Assembly: GCF_017306585.1 (NCBI RefSeq)
Contig: NZ_JAFKIC010000140.1
Location: 1 to 42,691, forward strand
DNA length: 42,691 nucleotides
Origin: Mesorhizobium sp.
GTDB taxonomy: Bacteria > Pseudomonadota > Alphaproteobacteria > Rhizobiales > Rhizobiaceae
Direction of reading: 5' to 3'
Numbering within the stretch: position 1 is the stretch's first letter; each line of letters begins with the position of its first letter. Made by a program: the position numbers and the translations under genes. The notes beneath the pieces were generated by a model. The model was not told where the DNA came from, did no database searches, and worked only from the letters and a program-made list of their open reading frames with translations. Below are positions 16,243-24,826 of the stretch, one piece after another.

Positions 16243-17151
16243 ATGACATTGCAAGGGAAAGTCGCGCTGGTCGCCGGCGGGACGCGAGGCGCGGGCAGGG
16301 GCATAGCTGTCGAACTGGGCGCCGCCGGGGCAACGGTCTATGTCACCGGGCGAACCACGCGCGCCCGACAATCCGAATATGCCAGGCCCGAAACCATCGA
16401 GGAGACGGCCGAAATGGTCAGCGCGAATGGCGGGCGCGGCATCGCCGTAAGGGTCGACCATCTCATCCCCGACGACGTGCGCGAGCTGGTCGCGCGCATC
16501 CGCGCCGAGCAGGGCCGCCTCGACATCTTGGTCAACGATATCTGGGGCGGCGAGAAGCTGTTCGAGTGGGACAAGCCGGTCTGGGAGCACAATCTGGACA
16601 ATGGCCTGAGGATGTTGCGGCTGGCCATCGACACGCATCTGATCACCGCGCACCACGCGCTGCCGCTGCTGATCGAGCAGCCCGGAGGATTGCTGGTCGA
16701 AATCACCGACGGCACCGCCGAATACAATGCCGCGCACTATCGCCTGTCGCCCTTCTACGATCTCGCCAAGGTCGCGGTGAACCGCATGGCCTGGGCGCAT
16801 GCCAGGGATCTCGCCAAACACGGCGCCACTTCGGTCTCGCTGACGCCGGGCTGGATGCGTTCGGAAATGATGCTGGAGATCTACGGCGTTTCCGAAGAAA
16901 ACTGGCGTGATGCGACCGCGCAGGTGCCGCATTTCGTCATCTCCGAAACGCCCCGCTTTGTCGGCCGAGCCGTCGCCGCCTTGGCGGCGGATCCCGATCG
17001 ATCACGCTGGAACGGACAATCGCTGTCCAGCGGTGGACTGGCCCGAATCTACGGCTTCACCGATCTCGACGGCTCGCGGCCCGATGCCTGGCGCTATGTG
17101 CCGGAAGTCCAGGATGCCGGCAAACCGGCCGATGCGACGGGCTATCGGTAG
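16243..17151 (+). CDS. SDR family oxidoreductase
   Basis: This 302-residue classical-type short-chain dehydrogenase has the cofactor motif AGGTRGAGRGIA at about residues 11-22. TGRTTRAR follows at the end of the second strand, which suggests NADP preference. The catalytic YDLAK (Tyr-x3-Lys) lies near residues 170-178. The usual NNAG is replaced by NDIWGG. The ATG at 16243 has GGAGAG 4-10 bp upstream, and an in-frame ATG 30 bp earlier lacks one. It is divergent from a TetR regulator. Substrate unknown. Confidence 0.9.
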   Translation: MTLQGKVALVAGGTRGAGRGIAVELGAAGATVYVTGRTTRARQSEYARPETIEETAEMVSANGGRGIAVRVDHLIPDDVRELVARIRAEQGRLDILVNDIWGGEKLFEWDKPVWEHNLDNGLRMLRLAIDTHLITAHHALPLLIEQPGGLLVEITDGTAEYNAAHYRLSPFYDLAKVAVNRMAWAHARDLAKHGATSVSLTPGWMRSEMMLEIYGVSEENWRDATAQVPHFVISETPRFVGRAVAALAADPDRSRWNGQSLSSGGLARIYGFTDLDGSRPDAWRYVPEVQDAGKPADATGYR

Positions 17152-17163
17152 AGCAAAATTGCC

Positions 17164-17511
17164 TCAGGCCGAACGCCCGTCGAAGTCGAAGATCGACAGC
17201 GTGGACGGATCGATGCCGTCGAGACATCTGACGTTGATATAGGCGCTGTGCTCCGGACCTTCGCTCACGTCCTCGGCGAAAGGGTGGATGCCGCATGTGC
17301 GGCAGAAACGGTGCGCGATTTTTCCTGCGCCGAATGTGTAACGGCCGAGGTCATCGCCCCAGGCGACGAGGGTCAGCCTGTCATGCGGTACGGCCCACAG
17401 CAGCGCGCCCTTGCGGGCGCAGATCGAGCAGTTGCAGCGCACGACGCCGTCCAGTTCGCCCTCGACCTCGAACGCAACCTTGCCGCAGTGGCAACCGCCT
17501 TTGTACAGCAT
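17164..17511 (-). CDS. GFA-domain (glutathione-dependent formaldehyde-activating/CENP-V) zinc protein
   Basis: This 115-residue protein has the GFA zinc motifs GGCHCGKV (residues 5-12), RCNCSICARKG (about 25-35) and FCRTCGIHPF (about 69-78). It fits the family length of 110-140 residues. Members bind zinc and some bind glutathione. General naming as a formaldehyde-activating enzyme is often not proven. It converges with the SDR gene (12 bp apart) and is divergent from the amidase. Confidence 0.9.
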   Translation of the reverse strand: MLYKGGCHCGKVAFEVEGELDGVVRCNCSICARKGALLWAVPHDRLTLVAWGDDLGRYTFGAGKIAHRFCRTCGIHPFAEDVSEGPEHSAYINVRCLDGIDPSTLSIFDFDGRSA

Positions 17512-17628
17512 CAGTATCTTCCCATCGCTGGCAGGTGCAAAGGCACGCTGGCCGGGTTATCCCTGCAACAAGCCAAATCGGCTGCTTGCTTTTAAAGACG
17601 ATCCATCCTTGCGGGGTCCGACATCGAC

Positions 17629-18924
17629 ATGCAATCAATCCGCGACCGTCTTGAAATCATCCTGTCACGTCTTGCCAATCGCGCGGCGGACGAGAAGGTG
17701 TACACGAAGCTGTATGCCGAGGCCGCACGGGCGGCGGCCGATGCCAGCGATGCCCGCGGCCGGGCCGGCGTGACGCTCGGACCGCTCGACGGTGTCATCG
17801 TCTCGATCAAGGACCTCTTCGATGTCGCGGGAGAGGCGACCACGGCCGGCTCGCTGATGCGCAGGACCGCGGCGCCGGCCCCGCACGATGCCGCCATAGT
17901 CAGCCGGTTGCGGCAGGCCGGCGCGGTCATCATCGGCAAGACCAACATGACCGAATTCGCCTTCACCGCGATTGGCGACAACATGCATTGCGGAACGCCG
18001 GGCAATGCCGTTGACGCCAGCCGCATCCCCGGCGGGTCATCGTCCGGCGCGGGTGTCTCCGTGGGCGAGGGGACCAGCGACATTTCGATCGGCTCCGACA
18101 CGGGCGGCTCGATCCGCATTCCGGCCGCGCTTAATGGTGTCGTCGGCTTCAAGCCGACGGCGCGGCGCGTGCCGCTCTCCGGCGCCTTTCCGCTGTCGGG
18201 CACGCTGGACTCGGTCGGGCCGCTTGCCCGCACCGTTGCCCTCTGTGCCGCCGCCGACGCGGTGATGGCTGGTGAACCACCAAGCGACCTGACGCCGCTG
18301 CCGCTCTCGGGGCTTCGTGTCGGCGTCCCGCGCGGTGTTCTTTTCACGCAGACGGAAAGCGAGGTCGGCGCGGCGTTCGAGCAATGTCTCGGCAAGATCG
18401 GCCGGGTCGGCGCGGGGATATCGGAGCTGTCGATCGACGACCTGATCTCGGATCTGCGCGCGGCGACCAGGCGGGGCTCGATCGCCGCCATGGAAGGGGC
18501 AGAAGTGCATGCCGACTGGCTGGCGACGGGCGCACCGGTTGCGGTCGACCCGCATGTCAGCGGGCCGTTGTCGCGGGCAGCACTGCTGCCCACACCGGTC
18601 TATATCAGGGCGCTGCGCCGCCGCGCCGCACTGGTCGCGGCGATGGATGAGCGGCTGGCGTCATTCGATGTGCTGGTCTTGCCGACCACGCCGGTGACGG
18701 CGCCAAAAATCACGTCGGTGGCCGAAGATGAAGAGCTGCGCGACCACATAGAGGGCCTGCTGTTGCGCAACACCCAGGTCGCCAACCAGTTCGACCTCTG
18801 CGCGATATCGCTGCCGATGCCAGGCATGGCGCTGCCGGCGGGACTGATGCTGGTGGCGCGCAATGGTCATGACCGGCGCCTGCTGAGGATTGCCGCGTCG
18901 ATGGAAGCGTTGCTCGGCTCCTGA
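17629..18924 (+). CDS. Amidase signature family protein
   Basis: This 431-residue hydrolase has a complete Ser-cisSer-Lys triad: K61 (SIKDLF), cis-Ser S137 (PGGSSSGAG) and nucleophile S161 (DTGGSIRIPA). The 24-residue spacing between the serines matches characterised amidases. Relatives include glutamyl-tRNA amidotransferase subunit A, but no gatC or gatB is nearby, so a catabolic amidase is likelier. The ATG at 17629 lacks a strong ribosome site. The 117-bp gap to the GFA gene holds no clear operator. Confidence 0.9.
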   Translation: MQSIRDRLEIILSRLANRAADEKVYTKLYAEAARAAADASDARGRAGVTLGPLDGVIVSIKDLFDVAGEATTAGSLMRRTAAPAPHDAAIVSRLRQAGAVIIGKTNMTEFAFTAIGDNMHCGTPGNAVDASRIPGGSSSGAGVSVGEGTSDISIGSDTGGSIRIPAALNGVVGFKPTARRVPLSGAFPLSGTLDSVGPLARTVALCAAADAVMAGEPPSDLTPLPLSGLRVGVPRGVLFTQTESEVGAAFEQCLGKIGRVGAGISELSIDDLISDLRAATRRGSIAAMEGAEVHADWLATGAPVAVDPHVSGPLSRAALLPTPVYIRALRRRAALVAAMDERLASFDVLVLPTTPVTAPKITSVAEDEELRDHIEGLLLRNTQVANQFDLCAISLPMPGMALPAGLMLVARNGHDRRLLRIAASMEALLGS

Positions 18925-18948
18925 GGCGTATGGCGGCCTTTCGGGCGG

Positions 18949-19344
18949 TCACGGTTTATATGAGGAGCAGTGTTTCCGCTCGCTGTTCCTGGCGGTGCGC
19001 TGGATGCTGGTCGCGACCAGCCAGGTCAGCCTGTAATCCTTGCCGGTGATGGTCTGGACGCGGTGCTCGATCGATCCCCTGACGACGATCTTTCCTGCAT
19101 AGAGCACGTCCGATGCCTCGGTCATGGCCCTATCCTTCGGCGGCAACCGGCTCGTGTCGATCGACACGCCCTTGATAACTTTGCCCGTGGCAAGATCGAG
19201 CGCGCTGTTGGACGGGCAAGGCGCCTTAAAGCAGCGCAGTCCGTTGTCGCAATAGACATAGCTGCTTTCGGCCATGGCCAGCGACGGCAAGGCGCAGGTC
19301 GAGAAAGCGGCAACAGTTAGAAATGCGAGGCGGGTAACGGACAT
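18949..19344 (-). CDS. Small secreted protein of unknown function
   Basis: This 131-residue protein starts with a Sec signal peptide (MSVTRLAFLTVAAFSTCALP, cleavage near AMAESS). The mature part is about 107 residues with cysteines in YCDNGLRCFKAPC and a late C, so disulfides are likely in the periplasm. I do not recognise the family. The frame is open far upstream through the hydroxyacid dehydrogenase in another register, but the signal peptide fixes the start. It lies 41 bp after the dehydrogenase stop and may be co-transcribed with it. Confidence 0.7.
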   Translation of the reverse strand: MSVTRLAFLTVAAFSTCALPSLAMAESSYVYCDNGLRCFKAPCPSNSALDLATGKVIKGVSIDTSRLPPKDRAMTEASDVLYAGKIVVRGSIEHRVQTITGKDYRLTWLVATSIQRTARNSERKHCSSYKP

Positions 19345-19385
19345 GGCATCAGCGTTGCCGGAGAATTGGGGCGAAACGGCGATTG

Positions 19386-20378
19386 CTAGATGTCGAGCGG
19401 AAACCGCCGCCGATAGTGATCGACCACTTCGGGATTGCGCAGATTGACCGGCAGCTTGCCCGCCAGCACCAGCAGCGCTTCGCCGGCGGCGCCAACGCCC
19501 ATGCGCATCATGGATTCCTCGGTAATGCCGGCCATGTGCGGGGTGATGATGACATTGTCGAAGCCGAAATAGGGATGATTTGGCGGCAGCGGCTGTGTTG
19601 AAAACACGTCGAGGGCGGCGCCGCCGATCCGGCCTTCCCGCAAGGCGTCGATCAGCGCGTCGTCGTCTACGACCGGGCCGCGCGACACGTTGATCAACAG
19701 CGCGTTGGGTTTCATGCGGGCAATGCGCTCGCGGCTGATCAGGCCGCGCGTCTCGGGCGTCAGCGGGCAGCACAGCACGATGATGTCGCTCTGCTCGACC
19801 AGCGCGTCGATCGACAGGAAGCCGACCTTCTCCGGCGCCGGCTGCATGCTGCGCGTGGTCGCCACCACCTTCAGGTCGAAGCCGTGCGCGGCGATATGGC
19901 CGACGGCCTGCCCGACGGCGCCAAGGCCGACGATGCCGATGGTCTTGCCGGCGAGCTCGATGTTGGCGTTGGCGTGTTCGCGCCCGGCAAGCCAGCCCTT
20001 GGCCCGCAGGTCGCGGTCTACCCTGCGGAACTGCCGCAGCAGGGCAAGCGCTGCGAACATCACATGCTCGGCGACGGAGCGCGCATTGACCGCAGGAACG
20101 TTGGCCACCAGCACGCCGGCGGCGGCCGCAGCCTCCATCGGTATCATGTCGAGCCCGGCGCCATGGCGGATCGCCGCCCTCAGCTTCCAGGCACCTTCGA
20201 ACAAGGCCGGCGGCAGCGGCGCGCGTACGATGACGATGTCGGCGTCTTTGGCCTCCCGGGTCAAGGTCGCGGCGTCGAGCGCCGAGGCGATGACGAGCTG
20301 ACCGGCGCCGGCAAGCCTGGCCGAAGCGCGTGCGTGCAGCGGGTGGGTCGACAGGATCCTGGGCACGGCCTGCGCCAC
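19386..20378 (-). CDS. D-2-hydroxyacid dehydrogenase family protein
   Basis: This 330-residue NAD(P)-dependent enzyme has the Rossmann motif GLGAVGQAVG (151-160). Catalytic Arg is R233 (VSRGPVV) and His is H281 (TPHMAG). The usual glutamate of the triad, 29 residues after the Arg, is Q262 (DVFSTQPLP). Gln at this position is known in formate dehydrogenases, so activity is not excluded. The start is GTG at 20378, 2 bp after the GntR stop, with AAAAGG upstream. It is the last clear enzyme of the leftward catabolic operon and may reduce a 2-keto acid formed in the pathway. Confidence 0.88.
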   Translation of the reverse strand: MAQAVPRILSTHPLHARASARLAGAGQLVIASALDAATLTREAKDADIVIVRAPLPPALFEGAWKLRAAIRHGAGLDMIPMEAAAAAGVLVANVPAVNARSVAEHVMFAALALLRQFRRVDRDLRAKGWLAGREHANANIELAGKTIGIVGLGAVGQAVGHIAAHGFDLKVVATTRSMQPAPEKVGFLSIDALVEQSDIIVLCCPLTPETRGLISRERIARMKPNALLINVSRGPVVDDDALIDALREGRIGGAALDVFSTQPLPPNHPYFGFDNVIITPHMAGITEESMMRMGVGAAGEALLVLAGKLPVNLRNPEVVDHYRRRFPLDI

Positions 20379-20380
20379 GG

Positions 20381-21100
20381 TCAGGCCTTTTCGAGCGCCG
20401 GGCCCGAGGGCGCAACCGCCTTGCCGCCTTCGATCAGGCCCTTCCAGTAGCTCTCGGCGCCTTGCAGATGGGCGTTCATCAGCGCCTGGGCGAGATTGCC
20501 GTCGCGGCGCAGCAGCGCTTCGTAGATCTGCACATGCTCGGCATGCGAGCGCACGCTGCGCTCCGGATCGTTGAAATAGATCGGCAGCCGCTGCTCGCCC
20601 ATCAGGTAATAGACGCTGCAGATGTTGTGGAAGACGCCGTTCTTGGTGGCACGCACGATCTCCAGGTGGAACTCGCGGTCTTCCCTGGCGAGCCCTTCGC
20701 CGGCGGCGATGCGCTCTTCGGAGGCTTTCAGGATTTCGCGCAACCGTTCGAAATTCTCCTCGGTGGCGCGCGAACAGGCGAGCTCGGCCGCCTTGATCTC
20801 GTGAATCTTGCGCAACTCGACCGTCTCGTAAATCTGCAGGGGATCGAGCGGCAGGCCCGCGCGGGCGAACAGCGCCAGGGCTTCGACGCTGGCCTGCTTG
20901 GTGTCGATGTAGATGCCCGATTTGGCCCGACGTTCGACGATGCGCATGGCTTCGAGAATGGCGAGCGCCTCGCGGATCTGGCCGCGGCTGACACCGAAAT
21001 GCTCCGCCAGCTCACGTTCGGACGGCGTGCGGCCGCTCTCCTTGTCCGAATGGGAGAACAGATAGGCGGCAAGCTCCGCGAGAAGGTTCTTTTCTTTCAT
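20381..21100 (-). CDS. GntR family transcriptional regulator, FadR/FCD subfamily
   Basis: This 239-residue regulator has an N-terminal winged helix (SERELAEHFGVSRGQIREALAIL, about residues 27-49). The C-terminal FCD helical domain has the usual metal-site residues D141, H145, H189 and H211, which bind small carboxylates or sugar acids in characterised members. The ATG lies 2 bp after the enolase stop. It is the only FadR-type regulator in the window, and six TGGTNNNACCA operators occur at three promoters, so it is the best candidate for their repressor. It would then control its own operon. Confidence 0.9.
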   Translation of the reverse strand: MKEKNLLAELAAYLFSHSDKESGRTPSERELAEHFGVSRGQIREALAILEAMRIVERRAKSGIYIDTKQASVEALALFARAGLPLDPLQIYETVELRKIHEIKAAELACSRATEENFERLREILKASEERIAAGEGLAREDREFHLEIVRATKNGVFHNICSVYYLMGEQRLPIYFNDPERSVRSHAEHVQIYEALLRRDGNLAQALMNAHLQGAESYWKGLIEGGKAVAPSGPALEKA

Positions 21101-21102
21101 CG

Positions 21103-22272
21103 TCAATTGCGTTGCGCGTGCGCCTCCAGGAACCGCTCCGAAATGGTGAATCCCAGACCCGGCCGTTCCGGGATCGCTATCATACCGTCCTTTGCTTCGA
21201 CAGTCTCTTCGATCAAATCGTGGATCATCGGGTTGGCGCCAAGCGAATATTCGACGGTGAAACTCGACGGCGAGGCGGCGCAGACATGCAAGCCGGCGAA
21301 GAAGCAGGGCGCGCCGGCCCATAGATGCGGCGCGAAGCGCAGGTTAAAGGCGCTGGCGATGGCGCCGATCTTCATCGCTTCGCTGATGCCGCCGCAAAAG
21401 GCAGGATCGGGCTGGAAGATGTCGGCGGCCTTGAGCACGGCAAGATCGCGGAAGGCGTAGCGCGTCGCCTCGCTCTCGCCGGTGGCGATCGGGACGGCGC
21501 CCGAGGCGCGCACCTCGGCCATGCCCGGCTTGTCGTCGGCGATGACAGGCTCCTCGAACCAGGCGAGATCGAGATCGCCGACGAGCTGGATGAAACGCTT
21601 GGCTTCGGCCACCGTATAGGTGCCATGCGCGTCGACCATCAGGTCGACATCGGGACCGAGCGCCTGGCGCGCGGCGCGCACGCGGGCGGCCGAGATGTGC
21701 GGGGCGCCGTCCATGGCGCCGACCCGCATCTTCAGCGCCTTGAAGACGCCCTTGGCTATATAGGATTTCAACTGCTCGCCGATCGCATCGGCGGAGGCCC
21801 AGCCGCCGGAGGCATAGGCCTGCATGCGGTCGACCTTGCGGCCGCCGAGCAGCCGCCAGACCGGCTGGCCGAGCGACTTGCCCAGAATATCCCAGAGCGC
21901 GATGTCGACGGCGCTGATTGCGGCAATGCTCATGCCGCGCCGGGCCAGTTGCGGCATGGCGTGGCCGGCGCGCGCGGCGCTGTCATGGCGCACGCCGTTA
22001 TAGAGCATCTCCCAGATGACGCCGATATCGGCCGGGTCACGGCCGATCAACTGCGGCCCGACCTCGTGGTTCAGCATATGGACGAGGGCGCCATAGCTGC
22101 CGGCGCTGCCGGCGGCGTTCTTGCCTTCGCCCCAGCCGACCAGCCCGTCATCGGTCTCGATGCGCAGGATGGCGGCGTCGAAGGTCGTCACCTGGCCGAA
22201 GTCGCTGCGGTGCTGCTTCGCGGCTTCGATCGGGATGCGAACCCACCAGGCCTGGACAGTCTTGATGCGCAT
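21103..22272 (-). CDS. Mandelate racemase/muconate lactonizing enzyme family protein (sugar-acid dehydratase-like)
   Basis: This 389-residue enolase-superfamily enzyme keeps the full active site: K181-x-R183 (LKMRVG), metal ligands D214 (VDAHGT), E240 (WFEEP) and E266 (TGES), and the His-Asp dyad D289/H316 (QPDP, APHLW), 27 residues apart as in mandelate racemase. That places it in the mandelate-racemase group, which includes many sugar-acid dehydratases and some cycloisomerases. It lies 59 bp after the epimerase-like gene and 2 bp before the regulator. The exact acid is unknown. Confidence 0.9.
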   Translation of the reverse strand: MRIKTVQAWWVRIPIEAAKQHRSDFGQVTTFDAAILRIETDDGLVGWGEGKNAAGSAGSYGALVHMLNHEVGPQLIGRDPADIGVIWEMLYNGVRHDSAARAGHAMPQLARRGMSIAAISAVDIALWDILGKSLGQPVWRLLGGRKVDRMQAYASGGWASADAIGEQLKSYIAKGVFKALKMRVGAMDGAPHISAARVRAARQALGPDVDLMVDAHGTYTVAEAKRFIQLVGDLDLAWFEEPVIADDKPGMAEVRASGAVPIATGESEATRYAFRDLAVLKAADIFQPDPAFCGGISEAMKIGAIASAFNLRFAPHLWAGAPCFFAGLHVCAASPSSFTVEYSLGANPMIHDLIEETVEAKDGMIAIPERPGLGFTISERFLEAHAQRN

Positions 22273-22331
22273 ATTCTTCCCCAGCCCTGCCGCCGGCCAC
22301 GGCGGAAGGGCAGATTTCCAACAGACTTCGA

Positions 22332-23219
22332 TTACTTGATCAGCGGCAGCAGCGTTTCGGCGGTGATGCGCATCTGGTCGGTGTAGAATTTCTCGGTCAG
22401 CACGCTGGAGCCGTGGTCCTGGATGAACTTCAGCTGTTCGGGCGAGATGTCGACCGGGTGACGCTCGACCATGTCGGGATAGGGCGCCGCTGGCGTGCGG
22501 TCGACCGGGGCGACGAACTCGTTGGTCAGCGCGCCGTCGTAGCCGACTTCCTTCAGTGTGGCGACGATCCTTGGCCAGTCGATCTGGCCGAGACCGGCGG
22601 CAAAGCGATTGTTGTCGGCGACATGGAAGTCGAACAGCCGCTTGCCGATCTGACGGATCGCGTCGTGGACGTTAAATTCCTCCATGTGAATGTGGTAGGC
22701 GTCGAGGCAGACGCCGCATTCTGGGCTGACCGCATCGGCCAGCGCCAGCGCCTGGGCGCCGCGATTGAACAGATAGGTCTCGAAGCGGTTGAGCGGCTCG
22801 ACGGCGATCTTGACGCCGACCTTCTTGGCGTGGGTGAAGCATTCGCGGGTGGCGTCTACGACCCAACCCCATTCTTCCGCCTCGGTGCCGTCAGGCACCA
22901 CCTTGCCGACGGTCGCGGGGACCAGCGTGATGATCTCGCCATCGAGTTCGCCGACCATGGTCAGCACATCCTTGACGTATTGCACGGAGCGCTCGCGCTG
23001 ACCCTGGTCCCTGGCGGCGAGGTTGCGCTCGCCCAGCATCAGCGTCACCGCGCCCCAGCAGCGTATGCCGTGCTCCTTGAGCAGCGCGCGCGTCTCCTTG
23101 GTCTTGTACTGTTCGGGCTCGCCGGAGATCTCGATCGACTCATAGCCGAATTTCTTGATGCGCTTGAGCGTGGTCTCCAGGGGCTCGGCGCGCATCCAGT
23201 TGTGCGTCGAAAGATGCAT
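22332..23219 (-). CDS. Sugar isomerase/epimerase, D-tagatose 3-epimerase-like (AP endonuclease 2 fold)
   Basis: This 295-residue TIM-barrel protein has metal ligands E141 (VEPLNRFE), D173 (LDAYHIHME), H199 (FHVAD) and E234 (NEF). The last two intervals (26 and 35 residues) match D-tagatose 3-epimerase. The ATG at 23219 has GGAAGGA 6 bp upstream, and the longer frame to 23336 is excluded by that. It is the first gene of the leftward operon, with a FadR-type operator 106 bp upstream. It probably acts on a free keto-sugar or keto-sugar acid. Confidence 0.88.
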   Translation of the reverse strand: MHLSTHNWMRAEPLETTLKRIKKFGYESIEISGEPEQYKTKETRALLKEHGIRCWGAVTLMLGERNLAARDQGQRERSVQYVKDVLTMVGELDGEIITLVPATVGKVVPDGTEAEEWGWVVDATRECFTHAKKVGVKIAVEPLNRFETYLFNRGAQALALADAVSPECGVCLDAYHIHMEEFNVHDAIRQIGKRLFDFHVADNNRFAAGLGQIDWPRIVATLKEVGYDGALTNEFVAPVDRTPAAPYPDMVERHPVDISPEQLKFIQDHGSSVLTEKFYTDQMRITAETLLPLIK

Positions 23220-23324
23220 GGTGTGTCCTTCCCAAATCGTCCGTATGGTTTGCCTGCGACATGCATCGCCGAAAGGCGACGCAAGGGTTCCTCCCCAAGG
23301 CATCCCCAGGCTTTTTCTGCAAAC

Positions 23325-23335
23325 TGGTTCGACCA
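23325..23335. promoter_or_regulatory. FadR/GntR-type operator, site 5
   Basis: TGGTTCGACCA is a perfect core with the same centre (TCG) as site 3 at 7079. It lies 106 bp upstream of the leftward epimerase gene. Confidence 0.72.
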
Positions 23336-23484
23336 ATTGGGCCTAAAACGACCTCTACAGCAAATTCTACCGGACAGCAAGAAGCACGGCAACGCAACTT
23401 TCCGTATGGATTATTTGATTGATTATATTGGGGTATATTCTCCTTTTGCGCGAAGTTTGGCGACCTTTGGCGACTGCTCCTGGG

Positions 23485-23515
23485 CTTGACCATGTGCTTA
23501 TATTTGGTCATACCA
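23485..23515 (+). promoter_or_regulatory. Candidate promoter with FadR-type operator (site 6) over the -10
   Basis: CTTGAC at 23485-23490 stands 14 bp before the operator TGGTCATACCA (23505-23515). TCATAC at 23508-23513 would be the -10, 16 bp after TTGACC. The transporter promoter at 7236 has the same order with 13 bp between box and operator. The operator is 105 bp upstream of the isomerase start. Confidence 0.6.
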
Positions 23516-23619
23516 GAATGGCGTAGCTCTCAAGCTGCCGTTGAGAAAAGACCAAAGTGGCTGGCCCTGCTTCCATCAGGCGCTATGCTCGGTCGCGAGA
23601 ACAATGAGGGAGGATGCCG

Positions 23620-24675
23620 ATGCCGACGACAATGAAGGGCCCTGGACTGTTCCTGGCGCAGTTCGCGGGCGACGCCGCGCCGTTCAACTCGCTGGCGTCG
23701 ATCACCAAATGGGCCGCCGGTCTCGGCTACAAGGGCGTGCAAATCCCGACCTGGGACGGGCGGCTCTTCGACCTCAAGAAGGCTGCCTCCTCCAAGGCCT
23801 ATTGCGATGAGGTCAAGGGCATCTGCGCCGATGCCGGGGTCGAGATCACCGAACTGTCGACGCATCTGCAGGGCCAGTTGGTGGCGGTGCATCCGGCCTA
23901 TGACGCGCAGATGGACGGGTTCGCGCCGGCATCGGTGCACAACAACCCGAAGGCGCGGCAGAAATGGGCGGTCGAGCAGATGAAGTTCGGGGCCAAGGCA
24001 TCGCGCAATCTCGGGCTCGACGTCTCGGTGTCGTTCAGCGGCTCGCTGGCTTTTCCCTACCTCTATCCCTTCCCGCAGCGGCCCGCCGGATTGATCGAGG
24101 AAGCCTTCGGCGAGCTCGCGAAGCGCTGGAAGCCGATCCTGGACGTCTATGAGGACAATGGCGTCGATATCGGCTATGAAATCCATCCTTCGGAGGATGT
24201 GTTCGACGGCGCGACCTTCGAGATGTTTCTCGACGCGGTTGGCGGGCACAAGCGCTGCAACATCAATTACGACCCGTCGCACTTCCTGCTGCAGCAGCTC
24301 GACTATCTCGAATTCATCGACATCTATCACGAGCGCATCAAGGCCTTTCACGTCAAGGACGCCGAGTTCAACCCTACCGGCCGGCAAGGCGTCTATTCCG
24401 GCTACCAGAGCTGGACCAACCGCGCCGGCCGCTTCCGTTCGCTCGGCGACGGGCAGGTGGATTTCGGCGGCATCTTCTCCAAACTGGCGCAGTACGACTA
24501 CGATTCATGGGCGGTGCTGGAATGGGAGTGCTGCCTGAAGCATCCCGAGGACGGCGCGGCCGAAGGCGCGCCGTTTATCCAGCATTACATCATCCGGGTG
24601 ACGGAGAAGGCATTCGACGACTTCGCCGCCGGCACCACGGACAAGAAGCTGCTGCGCGCGATGATGGGAATTTAG
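23620..24675 (+). CDS. Sugar isomerase/epimerase family TIM-barrel protein
   Basis: This 351-residue protein has the AP endonuclease 2 fold with metal ligands at about E187 (YEIHP), D218 (YDPSH), H244 (FHVKD) and E301 (LEWE). It is longer than the two other epimerase-like proteins and belongs to a different branch, the one often found beside Gfo/Idh/MocA dehydrogenases. ATG at 23620 is preferred because GAGGGAGG ends 6 bp before it; an ATG at 23614 is too close. It is the first gene of the rightward operon and may isomerise a keto-sugar made by the neighbouring oxidoreductase. Confidence 0.88.
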   Translation: MPTTMKGPGLFLAQFAGDAAPFNSLASITKWAAGLGYKGVQIPTWDGRLFDLKKAASSKAYCDEVKGICADAGVEITELSTHLQGQLVAVHPAYDAQMDGFAPASVHNNPKARQKWAVEQMKFGAKASRNLGLDVSVSFSGSLAFPYLYPFPQRPAGLIEEAFGELAKRWKPILDVYEDNGVDIGYEIHPSEDVFDGATFEMFLDAVGGHKRCNINYDPSHFLLQQLDYLEFIDIYHERIKAFHVKDAEFNPTGRQGVYSGYQSWTNRAGRFRSLGDGQVDFGGIFSKLAQYDYDSWAVLEWECCLKHPEDGAAEGAPFIQHYIIRVTEKAFDDFAAGTTDKKLLRAMMGI

Positions 24676-24684
24676 CACCGTTTT

Positions 24685-24804
24685 CCTTCCCCTGTTGAGG
24701 GGAGGGTGGCCCGAAGGGCCGGGTGGGTTCGGTTGATGCCGATCTCCACGCCCGGCGATCCCACCCGATCCGCTGCGCGGATCGACCTCCCTTCAAACGG
24801 GAGG
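24685..24804. repeat. Intergenic repeat, family C
   Basis: This element of about 120 bp starts CCTTCCCCTGTTGAGGGGAGGG, split as a hairpin at 24685-24706. It continues with GGCCCGAAGGGCC and ends with CGACCTCCCTTCAAACGGGAGG. It fills the 151-bp gap between two genes of the same operon and differs in sequence from families A and B. Confidence 0.65.
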
Positions 24805-24826
24805 TGAAACAACGAGGAGACGAAAA

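Larger units (their letters stand above)
23220..23619. promoter_or_regulatory. Divergent control region of the two catabolic operons
   Basis: This 400-bp region has no supported gene. It carries FadR-type operators at 23325-23335 and 23505-23515, each about 105 bp from the start codon it faces. A CTTGAC-based promoter faces right. The middle (about 23400-23450) is noticeably AT-rich (TTGATTGATTATATTGG). Confidence 0.65.

Noticed and set aside
17512-17628. Operator between the GFA and amidase genes
   Set aside because: No convincing palindrome or promoter pair could be identified in the 117-bp gap.
18949-20415. Single 488-codon minus-strand frame joining the secreted protein and the dehydrogenase region
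   Set aside because: The upstream part is the wrong register of the hydroxyacid dehydrogenase; the signal peptide at 19344 marks the true start.
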